Positions 34,989-43,397 of a DNA stretch of 44,761 nucleotides are shown one piece after another (the first letter of the stretch is position 1; each line of letters begins with the position of its first letter). Source of the DNA: Candidatus Blautia excrementipullorum (GTDB lineage: Bacteria > Bacillota > Clostridia > Lachnospirales > Lachnospiraceae); the NCBI GenBank assembly GCA_019118645.1, contig DWYN01000056.1, positions 1 to 44,761 of the forward strand. The letters run 5' to 3'. Both the position numbers and the translations under genes were made by a program. Under the pieces are notes generated by a model. It did not search any database. It saw nothing but the letters and a program-made list of their open reading frames with translations, and was not told where the DNA came from.

Positions 34989-36404
34989 CTATTTCTCCTG
35001 TACCTTTATTTCCGCAGGATTCTTCGAAAAGACTGCTATGGTTTCAATCCATACGGTCTCGCAGAACTGATCCACACAGCATGCTTTTTCCACTCGGTAC
35101 CCTGCTTCCAGAAAACTCTCCAGATCACGGGCCAGGCTGGTAGCCTTGCAGGACACATACACAATCCGATCCACTCCATAAGCAAGAATCTTCGGCAGCG
35201 CCTTTGGATGGATTCCCTCCCTGGGAGGGTCCAGAACGATCACATCCGGCTTCTCTTTTAATTCATCCAGAATCTTCAATACGTCCCCGGCAACAAATTT
35301 ACAGTTGCGCAGTCCGTTCAACGCCGCGTTTTCTCTGGCCGCCGCAACGGCTTCTTCAACAATCTCTACTCCCACCACCTCTTTTGCAACAGGCGCCAGA
35401 AGCTGGGCGATCGTTCCCGTACCGCTGTAAAGGTCAAAGACGGTTCTTCCTTTCGTCTCTCCAATATATTCCCGCACAATTGAGTACAGAACCTCTGCAG
35501 CCAAAGAATTGGGCTGAAAAAAAGAAAAGGTGCTGATCCGGAACTTCAGCCCCAGGAGATTTTCATAGAACCAGTCCTGGCCGAACAGAATTCTTGTCTC
35601 ATCGCTTTTTACCACATCCGAAAGAGAGTCATTGATAATATGCAGGATTCCCACAATCCTTCCATCCAGCTGCAGATCCAGAAGCAGATTCTTTAAAGGT
35701 TCCAGGTCGTGCTCCTCCTGGCTTGTGGTAACAATATGTACCAGAATTTCTCCTGTAGTCACGCCGCGGCGCAGAAGAAGATGGCGGAGATATCCGGTAT
35801 GCTGCATTTTTTTATAATAAGAAATGTTTTTCTCTCTAAAATAATCCCGCACACACGTCAGAATATCTGTCATATCCCGGTGCACCAGTTTGCAGTCATC
35901 CGTATTCAGGACATCATAAGTGCTTCCCTTTTTGTGCAGGCCCAAAGAAAGCGGGCCGTCCTTATATTCATCTCCAAAGGAAAATTCCATTTTGTTTCTG
36001 TATCCAAATTCCACAGGACTTCCGTGAATCCCTTCCCACAGGTAATCCGCCTGTCCCTCTTCATCCGCCTGTCCTCCACGGATCAGCACAGGTTCCAGGA
36101 GCTCCCGTACCTGTCTTTCTTTCATCTTAAGCTGATCCTGATAGGACATTGTCTGATACATACAGCCTCCGCAGGCAGGAAAAGAGCTGCATACCGGCTT
36201 TCTCGTCTCCAGAGGGGATTTTTCCAGAACCTCCAGAAGACGTCCCTGTACCTTCCCGGAGCGTTTCTTCTGAATAACGAATTTAACCTTCTGTCCGGGA
36301 ATGCCATTTTTCACGATTACCTTCTGATCGTCCACCTGTATGCATCCTTTATTAGGGAATTCTATTTTTTCAATTATTCCTTCATATATCTCGCCTTTTT
36401 TCAT
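34989..36404 (-). CDS. rlmD: 23S rRNA (uracil-C5)-methyltransferase, RlmD/RumA (TrmA) family
   Basis: The 471-residue protein has an N-terminal TRAM domain (about 1-60) and a 4Fe-4S motif C72-x5-C78-x2-C81 with Cys171 as the distal ligand. Its SAM-binding core has Q-P-N-S (297-300), D-L-Y-S-G-T-G-T-I (324-332), D-P-P-R-E-G (392-397) and catalytic Cys419 in Y-V-S-C-K. It makes 5-methyluridine in 23S rRNA. Several paralogues with different target sites exist in Firmicutes, so the exact position is not certain. AGGTGA precedes the ATG. Confidence 0.88.
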   Translation of the reverse strand: MKKGEIYEGIIEKIEFPNKGCIQVDDQKVIVKNGIPGQKVKFVIQKKRSGKVQGRLLEVLEKSPLETRKPVCSSFPACGGCMYQTMSYQDQLKMKERQVRELLEPVLIRGGQADEEGQADYLWEGIHGSPVEFGYRNKMEFSFGDEYKDGPLSLGLHKKGSTYDVLNTDDCKLVHRDMTDILTCVRDYFREKNISYYKKMQHTGYLRHLLLRRGVTTGEILVHIVTTSQEEHDLEPLKNLLLDLQLDGRIVGILHIINDSLSDVVKSDETRILFGQDWFYENLLGLKFRISTFSFFQPNSLAAEVLYSIVREYIGETKGRTVFDLYSGTGTIAQLLAPVAKEVVGVEIVEEAVAAARENAALNGLRNCKFVAGDVLKILDELKEKPDVIVLDPPREGIHPKALPKILAYGVDRIVYVSCKATSLARDLESFLEAGYRVEKACCVDQFCETVWIETIAVFSKNPAEIKVQEK

Positions 36405-36492
36405 TCTTCACCTGTTCCTGTTTTTATTTTTGCCGGATTTTCTCCTGTCATCCATATTTTTTAAATGTCCGGATCTTCCGGTCAAGTAAAAC

Positions 36493-36514
36493 AGCCCCGG
36501 TGAGAACCGGAGCT
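36493..36514 (-). terminator. Intrinsic terminator of the small acidic-tailed protein gene
   Basis: AGCCCCGG (36493-36500) pairs with CCGGAGCT (36507-36514) with one G-T pair, followed by GTTTTAC on the minus strand. Confidence 0.65.
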
Positions 36515-36527
36515 GCTGGTCAGTCCA

Positions 36528-36755
36528 TTATTCTTCTTCGTCTTCAAAGTAATCATCGAAGTCGTCATCGAAATCCTCTTCAAAGTCTTCCAGATAATCC
36601 GGAGCAAAGAAACGATATACAGCAAATGCAATTCCGGTTACTGCCGCAACAGTCCCAATGATTGCCAGTACCCAGAGGACTGTATTTTTCTGTTTTTCAT
36701 CTTCCTTTTTCTTTAAAACCGTCAGTAATTCTTCGATTTTCGCATTCATATTCAT
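36528..36755 (-). CDS. Small single-pass membrane protein with acidic C-terminal tail
   Basis: The preferred start is the ATG at 36755, giving 75 residues; ATG codons at 36749 and 36767 are also possible because the GAGAGG site is not ideally spaced for any of them. The protein has a charged N-terminal helix (about 4-24), one transmembrane helix (about 26-48) and a tail of 23 residues of which 16 are Asp or Glu, with Phe/Tyr spaced between. I do not recognise the family. It has its own extended -10 promoter and terminator, and lies between pcrA and the rlmD-like gene. Confidence 0.65.
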   Translation of the reverse strand: MNMNAKIEELLTVLKKKEDEKQKNTVLWVLAIIGTVAAVTGIAFAVYRFFAPDYLEDFEEDFDDDFDDYFEDEEE

Positions 36756-36900
36756 AGTGCGTACCATCCTCTCTTCATTCTTCCCGGCATCCACACTGCC
36801 GTACCCTGAGTCAGGTGATTCACGCCAATGTATCCGCTGCAAAAATTCCAGGGACTGTATCCTGATTTCTGCTACCTGCACTCATTTTCTTGTAACTTCT

Positions 36901-36909
36901 AGTATACCA
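36901..36909 (-). promoter_or_regulatory. Extended -10 promoter of the small membrane protein gene
   Basis: On the minus strand, TGG followed by TATACT (36901-36906). No convincing -35 box is seen. The leader would be about 140 nt, and I see no defined structure in it. Confidence 0.4.
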
Positions 36910-36945
36910 CTATCACTCTCATTTTACCATAAATTATCTAAAATT

Positions 36946-39177
36946 TTAGATTTTCTTCAGTTTTGCGAAGCCTGCAAACATCTTTTTTGTGCCTGCCTTA
37001 TCAAATTCAACCGTAACTTCATAATCTCTGCCGCCTTCCACAATATTCTTTACGATACCCACGCCAAATTTTATGTGGCGCACCGTATCTCCCACTCCAT
37101 AGTCCAGAGATTCCGCCTTCGTGACCTTAAAGTTCTGCGGCTGAAAGGCTTTTGCCTGGAAGGCCATTTTCATCTGCATGTAGCTGCTTCTGCCGGAAGA
37201 AGTTTCCGGAATTTTCGGCTTATGCTCCTGGATGGTATGTCCCAGTTCCACCAGTTCTCTGGGTATCTCCCGGACAAACCTTGAAACACGGTTATACTGT
37301 GTCTCTCCCCGGATCATTCTCTGCTGGGCGCATGTCATTGTCAGCTCTTTCATCGCCCTTGTGATCCCCACATAGCAAAGTCTCCGCTCTTCTTCCATAT
37401 CCGAAAGATCTGAGGAAAAAATGCACATACTGCTTGGAAAAATCCCATCTTCCATTCCTGCCATATATACATAAGGAAATTCCAGTCCTTTGGCGCTGTG
37501 AAGAGTCATCAGGAGCACATAATCCTGCCCCGGATCCACAGTGTCAATATCCGCAATCAGGGCAATTTCCTCAAGAAATCCGGAGAGTGTGGCTTCCCGC
37601 CCTTCATCCGCCATGGCTTCCTGATAAGATACGGTCTTTGAAATAAGCTCGTCAATATTCTCGATCCTGCCTCTGGATTCCTCGGTATCCTCCTTTTTCA
37701 GTTCGTCAACATACCCGGTCAGATCAATAATTTCCTCCAGAAGTTCCTCCACCGTATATGCCTGGGCTTTGCTTTTTAAAGACTGAATAAAAGTAACAAA
37801 GCCTTCTATTTTGGACAGGGCTCTTCCTATAGAAGGAATCTCTTCCGCAGTTCGGAGAGCGTCATAAAAGCTGATCTGCATTTTATCTGCATAATCCTGG
37901 ACTCTTGTGATCGTGGTAGCTCCGATTCCACGCCTTGGAACATTGAGAATACGGCGCACCGCCAAATCGTCTGCAGCGTTGTCTACGGTTTTCATATAGC
38001 TTAAAAGATCTTTGATTTCCCTGCGGGCGTAGAAATTCACCCCTCCTACAATTTTATAGGGGATATTCGCCAGCAGACATTTCTCCTCAAAGAGACGTGA
38101 CTGCGCGTTGGTTCTGTAAAGGATTGCGCAGTCGCGGTAGCGCAGGCTTCCCTCTCTTCTTCCTTTGGCGATGTCTCCTACCACATATTCCGCTTCCTCG
38201 AATCCGTTCATAAACTGACGGAAATGAATTTTTTCTCCCACAGGATTCTCCGTCCAGAGTCTTTTCGGCTTTCGTTCTGTGTTATTGGCAATCACTTCAT
38301 TGGCTGCATTCAGAATGTTCTGCGTGGAACGGTAATTCTGTTCCAGGCGGATCACCTTAGCGTCAGGAAACACTCTCTCAAAGCCAAGGATATTTCCGAT
38401 ATTGGCTCCGCGGAATTTATAAATTGACTGGTCATCGTCTCCCACCACGCAGAGATTTTCATATCTTGACGCCAGAAGGCTTACAAAATGAAACTGCGCC
38501 GTGTTCGTATCCTGATACTCGTCCACCATAATATATTTGAATCTTTCCTGATAAGACTCCAGAACCTCTCCGCAGCTGCGGAACAGTTCCACCGTTTTAA
38601 CGATCAGATCGTCAAAATCAAGAGCATTATTTCTCCTGAGAGACGCCTGGTATTCCCGGTATATTTCCGCGACTTTTTTCTCGCGGAAATCCCCCCCTGC
38701 ATTTTTCTCCATCTCGTCCGGTGTAATCAGTTCGTCCTTCGCATGGGAAACTGCCGACAGAAGAGCTCTCTCCTTATACTGCTTTGTATCCACATTCAGC
38801 CTTCTGCATACTTCTTTCATCAGTGTCTTCTGATCGTCTGTATCATAAATCGTAAAATTATTGTCATATCCAAGGCGGTCAATATAACGTCTGAGAATCC
38901 TCACACAGGTGGAATGAAAGGTAGACACCCACACGCTTCCCCCATCGCTTCCCACAATCTGATCCACACGCTCCCGCATCTCCTGGGCCGCTTTATTTGT
39001 AAAAGTGATTGCCAGGATGTTCCAGGGATTCACCCCTTTTTCCCCGATAAGATACGCAATTCTGTGCGTCAGCACCCTTGTTTTTCCGGAACCTGCCCCC
39101 GCAAGAATCAGAAGCGGCCCTTCTGTATGGTAAACAGCTTCCTGCTGCATGTCGTTCAATGTTTCATATATACTCAT
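36946..39177 (-). CDS. pcrA: ATP-dependent DNA helicase PcrA/UvrD
   Basis: The 743-residue superfamily 1A helicase has Walker A A-G-A-G-S-G-K-T (26-33), the DEYQDTN Walker B block, the D-D-D-Q-S-I-Y-K-F-R-G-A motif III, E-Q-N-Y-R-S motif IV, and L-M-T-L-H-S-A-K-G-L-E-F and V-G-I-T-R-A motifs V-VI. Its C-terminal 50 residues form the Tudor-like domain that in Bacillus PcrA binds RNA polymerase (G-V-G-D-T-V-R-H-I-K-F-G-V-G). It unwinds DNA 3' to 5' in repair, rolling-circle replication and removal of RecA. It is a stand-alone gene; GGGAGAAG precedes the ATG. Confidence 0.96.
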   Translation of the reverse strand: MSIYETLNDMQQEAVYHTEGPLLILAGAGSGKTRVLTHRIAYLIGEKGVNPWNILAITFTNKAAQEMRERVDQIVGSDGGSVWVSTFHSTCVRILRRYIDRLGYDNNFTIYDTDDQKTLMKEVCRRLNVDTKQYKERALLSAVSHAKDELITPDEMEKNAGGDFREKKVAEIYREYQASLRRNNALDFDDLIVKTVELFRSCGEVLESYQERFKYIMVDEYQDTNTAQFHFVSLLASRYENLCVVGDDDQSIYKFRGANIGNILGFERVFPDAKVIRLEQNYRSTQNILNAANEVIANNTERKPKRLWTENPVGEKIHFRQFMNGFEEAEYVVGDIAKGRREGSLRYRDCAILYRTNAQSRLFEEKCLLANIPYKIVGGVNFYARREIKDLLSYMKTVDNAADDLAVRRILNVPRRGIGATTITRVQDYADKMQISFYDALRTAEEIPSIGRALSKIEGFVTFIQSLKSKAQAYTVEELLEEIIDLTGYVDELKKEDTEESRGRIENIDELISKTVSYQEAMADEGREATLSGFLEEIALIADIDTVDPGQDYVLLMTLHSAKGLEFPYVYMAGMEDGIFPSSMCIFSSDLSDMEEERRLCYVGITRAMKELTMTCAQQRMIRGETQYNRVSRFVREIPRELVELGHTIQEHKPKIPETSSGRSSYMQMKMAFQAKAFQPQNFKVTKAESLDYGVGDTVRHIKFGVGIVKNIVEGGRDYEVTVEFDKAGTKKMFAGFAKLKKI

Positions 39178-39311
39178 ATCTTCTCCCGTTCACATGAGAT
39201 TTCTCTGTATCTGTTCTGCCTTTTCCGCTGTGTTTTTTATTCTCTCCGGCTTCCGCGGCATTCCTTTTACATTATACATAAAAACATGCGTTCTTACAAG
39301 AATAAACAAGA

Positions 39312-39347
39312 GGCTGTTCCTCCTCTCTGCCAGAGAAAGGAACAGCC
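39312..39347 (-). terminator. Terminator of the sugar ABC transporter/alpha-galactosidase operon
   Basis: GGCTGTTCCT (39312-39321) pairs perfectly with AGGAACAGCC (39338-39347). The T-tract on the minus strand is short and interrupted (TCTTGTTTATT). Confidence 0.7.
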
Positions 39348-39369
39348 CCTCTGTTTCCGGAATTTTCTT

Positions 39370-41562
39370 TTATTTTTTCAGGCAGAAGTGGAACATCCAG
39401 CTCTGATATTCCTCCTTTGCCTCCGGCAGCGGAAATCCTCCGTTCATCAGGGCTCCGCCCGGATATTCCTTTCCGTCCATCTCATAGACTGCCTCTTCCC
39501 TCAAACCGCGGAGGAGAAGTCTGGATGGCGGATCATTTGTTCTCACCTTGGAAGCAACCACACAGAGGAGCGCTTCTTTTCCGTTCTCATCTGCAAATTC
39601 CCAAGCCGCATAATGCTCGTCCTGAGCCGGGTTTGTCAGACGGTAATAGAGTCCGTCCTGAATAAGTCCGTAGTATTTTTTAAAGACCGCAATCTGCTCT
39701 TTCACCTGATCCCTTTCCTTCTCTGTGAGCTTTCCAGGATCAAGTTCATAACCGAAGGTCCCTGCCATAGCCACTACCGCTCTTGTCTCCAGAGGAGTCG
39801 TTCTTCCTGTCTGGTGGTTCGGGCAGGCGGAAACATGAGCTCCCATTGTGGAAACCGGGTAAGAAAACGAAGTACCGTACTGAATCTCCAGCCGCTCAAC
39901 AGCGTCGGTATCATCACTGCACCAGATCTGCGGAGTATAATAGAGCATTCCGGCGTCAAATCTTCCGCCGCCGCCGCTGCAGCCTTCAATAAGCATATCC
40001 GGATAGCGTTTTCCAAGACGTTCCAGAAATTCATACAGACCAAGAACATAACGATGAGGAACCTCTCCCTGGCGCTCAGCCGGAAGCTGAGCAGAGTATA
40101 CATCGCTGATGCTTCGGTTGAAATCCCATTTCAGATAATCCACCTGTACATGATCCAGAACTCTACACATCTGATCAAAAATATAATCCCGGACATCTTC
40201 TCTGGAAAAGTCCAGCACCAGCTGATATCTTCCGCGCATCGGAGGGCGTCCCGGCACATGAAGCACCCAGTCAGAATGTTCCCTGTACAGGCTGCTGTCC
40301 TCGGAAACTCCTTCCGGCTCATACCAGATGCCGAATTTCATTCCCATTTCGTGGATTCTCTCAGAAAGCTCCTTCAGTGTGCATCCCAGCTTTTCTTCAT
40401 TTACATGCCAGTCTCCCAGGCCGCTGTTATCCGTATCCCTTTTCCCGAACCATCCATCGTCCATAACAAAAAGTTCTACGCCCAGATCCGCCGCCTTTTC
40501 CGCCATTTTCAGAAGCTTTTCTCCGGTGAAATCAAAGTAGGTTCCCTCCCAGTTATTCATCAGGACAGGTCTTCTTGCATGCTTGAATTTTCCTCTGCAG
40601 AGGTTGTTCCGATATGCTTTGTGGTAAATATGCGACATTTTTTCAAAGCCGCCGTCACTGTAAACCATTGCGGCCTCCGGAGTCCAGAAACTCTCTCCCG
40701 GTTCCAGCTTATAGGAAAAGTTCTCCGGGTGAATTCCCATCAGCACTCTTGTCTGATTAAACTGATCCATCTCCGCTTCTGCAAGAAAATTGCCGCTGTA
40801 AAGAAGGGAAAATCCGTAGCATTCTCCCTGAGTCTCCGTAGCAGCAGCGTCAGCGAGCATCACAAAAGGATTATACTGATGGCTGGAAGTCCCTCTAAGG
40901 CTTCCCACTGCCTGCACGCCATGATGTACAGGCGTTCTGGAAAGCTGGCGTTCCATTTCGTGTTTTCCGTAGAAAGTCATCCAGTCATAAGAGCCGTAGG
41001 ATTTGTCAAGACACAGAGACATCACCCTCTCCAGAAATACAGGCGCGTCCCCATTGTTTTCCACGCACACGGCCCTGGTAATTACATCCAGGTCTTCCAG
41101 TACACCATAGTACAGTTTTACACACACATTTTCCACATCATCTTTCATGGTGATCACCAGCGTGTCCGCCTGGTTCTCTTCCATGGCGTAGAGGGCAGGA
41201 AGACCTGGGATTTTATACTTTCCTTTCTGGATCTCATAATCTTTGTAGCGAAGCTCCAGAGCCATGGCTCCTGTCTGGTATTTTACGGACAGGGCACTCT
41301 GGCGGTAATCCCCGCTTCCAAAACAGGAGTATTCCTGGGGAAGTGTATCCAGAGAATAAGTTCTGTCATTTCCCGCCTGATAAGGATTTCCGGAAAAACC
41401 GTGATCCCGTCTCTGGATCAGGTAGGAATAGTCAAAGTTTTCTGTCTTTTTTCCATAATAAGTATGAAGCAGGACGCCGTAATCGTCTACTTTCATCTGG
41501 TACATACTGGTTTTTGTATACAGCGTAAATAAGGATTCCTTTTCACTCAGTACTATTGACAT
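39370..41562 (-). CDS. Alpha-galactosidase, glycoside hydrolase family 36
   Basis: The 730-residue protein has the tetramer-type GH36 length. N-terminal beta-sandwich up to about 330, then the TIM barrel with M-D-D-G-W-F-G (367-373), the nucleophile Asp480 in Y-L-K-W-D-F-N-R, E-G-C-S-G-G-G-G-R-F-D (526-536) and the acid/base Asp550 in W-C-S-D-D-T-D. It cleaves terminal alpha-1,6-galactose from raffinose, melibiose, stachyose and similar. No signal peptide is seen, so it works in the cytosol on oligosaccharide taken up by the transporter encoded just upstream (105 bp away). AAAGGAG precedes the ATG. Confidence 0.95.
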   Translation of the reverse strand: MSIVLSEKESLFTLYTKTSMYQMKVDDYGVLLHTYYGKKTENFDYSYLIQRRDHGFSGNPYQAGNDRTYSLDTLPQEYSCFGSGDYRQSALSVKYQTGAMALELRYKDYEIQKGKYKIPGLPALYAMEENQADTLVITMKDDVENVCVKLYYGVLEDLDVITRAVCVENNGDAPVFLERVMSLCLDKSYGSYDWMTFYGKHEMERQLSRTPVHHGVQAVGSLRGTSSHQYNPFVMLADAAATETQGECYGFSLLYSGNFLAEAEMDQFNQTRVLMGIHPENFSYKLEPGESFWTPEAAMVYSDGGFEKMSHIYHKAYRNNLCRGKFKHARRPVLMNNWEGTYFDFTGEKLLKMAEKAADLGVELFVMDDGWFGKRDTDNSGLGDWHVNEEKLGCTLKELSERIHEMGMKFGIWYEPEGVSEDSSLYREHSDWVLHVPGRPPMRGRYQLVLDFSREDVRDYIFDQMCRVLDHVQVDYLKWDFNRSISDVYSAQLPAERQGEVPHRYVLGLYEFLERLGKRYPDMLIEGCSGGGGRFDAGMLYYTPQIWCSDDTDAVERLEIQYGTSFSYPVSTMGAHVSACPNHQTGRTTPLETRAVVAMAGTFGYELDPGKLTEKERDQVKEQIAVFKKYYGLIQDGLYYRLTNPAQDEHYAAWEFADENGKEALLCVVASKVRTNDPPSRLLLRGLREEAVYEMDGKEYPGGALMNGGFPLPEAKEEYQSWMFHFCLKK

Positions 41563-41599
41563 TGTCTTCTCCTTTTATACTTTATACTTGTCTTTCAGA

Positions 41600-41630
41600 A
41601 TATCAGGCCCGGAATTTTTCCGGATGATAT
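41600..41630 (-). other. Nested hairpin between permease and alpha-galactosidase genes
   Basis: ATATCA (41600-41605) pairs with TGATAT (41625-41630). Inside it, CCGGAA (41609-41614) pairs with TTCCGG (41618-41623) around a 3-nt loop. No T-tract follows on the minus strand. It may stabilise or process the message between the transporter and enzyme genes. Confidence 0.5.
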
Positions 41631-41667
41631 CATATAACGCACCTGCATACATACGCCGATGATACGC

Positions 41668-42519
41668 TTATTTTACCGCGCCGTTTACTACACCGTTCAG
41701 GATCTGTTTCTGGCATACCAGATAGAAGATCAGAATCGGGATCAGCGCCAGCAGATAAGATGCAAACGCCAGGTTATAATTGGTTCCGAACTGTGTCTGG
41801 AAATTCAGCTGTGCCAGAGGCAGAGTGTTCTTGCCTGTACCGGACATGATTACCAGAGGAGTCATTACATCGTTCCAGGTTCCCAGAGCGGTCAGCACCG
41901 CCACAGTGGCGTGCATGGGCTTCATGATCGGGAAGATAATGCTCCAGTATGTTTTCCAGGTACTTGCTCCGTCCACTTTCGCAGCTTCTTCCAGCGCCAG
42001 CGGAATATTTTTCAGGTATCCGGAGTACAAAAGCAGGTTCATCGGCATATAGAATACCACATAAAGAATGATTACGCCAGCCCTATTTCCGATCCCCATC
42101 TGAGAAGTCTGTTTTACCAGAGGCATCATCAGGATCGCAAAAGGTACGAACATACCGCTTACAATGTAAAGATAAGAGAACTTATAAAATTTGCTGTGTC
42201 CCATATTTCTGCCGATGGCATATCCGGCAAGAGAATGGAGCAGGATCGCGATCACTACGGTTAAGATCGTGATCAGAAGGGAGTTCCCCAGAGAGTTCCA
42301 GAAATCTGTAACCTCCATTGCCTCCGCAAAGTTGCTGAAACTCCATTTTGACGGGAAAGCAAGAGCACCCGCAATATCGTTTGTCATCTCGGAGGGCTGC
42401 TTGAAAGCAATGATCACCGCCATATATAACGGGAAGAAAATAGTAACGCATCCGATGATCAGCAAAATAGTGATCGGCCAGTTGGTTCCGCCGACGCCCT
42501 GACTTTTCTTTTTCATCAT
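41668..42519 (-). CDS. msmG: Carbohydrate ABC transporter permease, MsmG type
   Basis: The 283-residue protein has six predicted transmembrane helices. The EAA coupling loop reads E-E-A-A-K-V-D-G-A-S-T-W-K-T-Y-W-S-I-I-F-P-I, as in the MalG/MsmG family. It pairs with the MsmF-type permease encoded just upstream, and the two genes overlap by 4 bp (ATGA). Together they should pass alpha-galactosides of the raffinose type, inferred from the alpha-galactosidase downstream. No ATPase gene is present in the operon, so a shared MsmK-like ATPase is probably used. Confidence 0.9.
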   Translation of the reverse strand: MMKKKSQGVGGTNWPITILLIIGCVTIFFPLYMAVIIAFKQPSEMTNDIAGALAFPSKWSFSNFAEAMEVTDFWNSLGNSLLITILTVVIAILLHSLAGYAIGRNMGHSKFYKFSYLYIVSGMFVPFAILMMPLVKQTSQMGIGNRAGVIILYVVFYMPMNLLLYSGYLKNIPLALEEAAKVDGASTWKTYWSIIFPIMKPMHATVAVLTALGTWNDVMTPLVIMSGTGKNTLPLAQLNFQTQFGTNYNLAFASYLLALIPILIFYLVCQKQILNGVVNGAVK

Positions 42520-43397
42520 AACTGCTCCTCCTTCTTATTCATAAATGAAAGCTGGAACACAGAGATTGCCACGATCACTACAAAGAACAGCACCGCGTTG
42601 GCACTCTGGAAACCAAACTGTCCGCCGTCCATACCGTTTCTGTAGATCAGGTAGGAGATAGATTCTGTACTCTGTGCCGGTCCGCCCTTGGTCAAAGCCA
42701 TGATCTGGTCGAAGGCCATCAGGAAGTTTTTCATGCAAAGCACCATGTTGATGGTGAAAAACGGGATGATCAGAGGGAAGGTCAGGCTCTTGAATTTTGT
42801 CCAGCCTGTAGCTCCGTCAATGGAGCCGGCCTCGTATACATCCTCCGGCACTGTCTGAAGGCCGGAAATATAAATGATGGTGTTCATGGCGATGGACTGC
42901 CATGCCGCCACGATCACGATAGCGAACCATGCGGTTTTCGTGCTTGCCAGCATACTTCCGCTGAGAGCTTCGATTCCCAGAGCCTGTCCTGCAGCCGGGA
43001 GAATGTAAGTAAAAATAAAGCTGAAGATATAACCTACAACAAGCCCCCCCAGCACGTTAGGAATAAAATAAATTCCTCTAAGAGCGCTCTTGGCACGGAT
43101 CTTGCTGTTCAGTCCCAGAGCCAGGATCAGGCTGACAACATTTACAATGATCGTTGAAACAATGGCAAATTTAAAAGTAAACAGATAGGATCTTCCCACC
43201 CGGGCATCCTGGAACAGATCAATGTAGTTTCTCAGTCCTACCCATTCGTAGCTTCCGTATCCTTTAAAGTTGGTAAAGCTGTAAATAAAGCCTTTGATCA
43301 GCGGCAGTGTGTTAAATGCGAAAAACAGCACAAGAATGGGAATTGTGATCAGCATAAATGTGCGCTTTCTCTCATTGCCTTTCGCTTTATCCATCAT
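42516..43397 (-). CDS. msmF: Carbohydrate ABC transporter permease, MsmF type
   Basis: The 293-residue membrane protein has about six transmembrane helices. The EAA loop reads Y-E-A-G-S-I-D-G-A-T-G-W-T-K-F-K-S-L-T-F-P-L, typical of the MalF/UgpA/MsmF group. The start codon (ATG ATG) overlaps the end of the binding-protein gene by 4 bp, behind AAGGAGGAG. It forms the heterodimeric channel with the MsmG-type subunit. Confidence 0.9.
   Translation of the reverse strand: MMDKAKGNERKRTFMLITIPILVLFFAFNTLPLIKGFIYSFTNFKGYGSYEWVGLRNYIDLFQDARVGRSYLFTFKFAIVSTIIVNVVSLILALGLNSKIRAKSALRGIYFIPNVLGGLVVGYIFSFIFTYILPAAGQALGIEALSGSMLASTKTAWFAIVIVAAWQSIAMNTIIYISGLQTVPEDVYEAGSIDGATGWTKFKSLTFPLIIPFFTINMVLCMKNFLMAFDQIMALTKGGPAQSTESISYLIYRNGMDGGQFGFQSANAVLFFVVIVAISVFQLSFMNKKEEQL

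Noticed and set aside
36936..36951. 16-bp A/T palindrome over the pcrA stop codon
   Set aside because: It has only two G and two C bases and no T-tract; such a palindrome is easily met by chance in A/T-rich DNA.
38488..41532. A 1014-codon open frame on the plus strand
   Set aside because: It lies antisense to pcrA and the GH36 gene, both with full motif sets, and crosses their intergenic terminator. Its translation shows no domain and no ribosome site suits its start.
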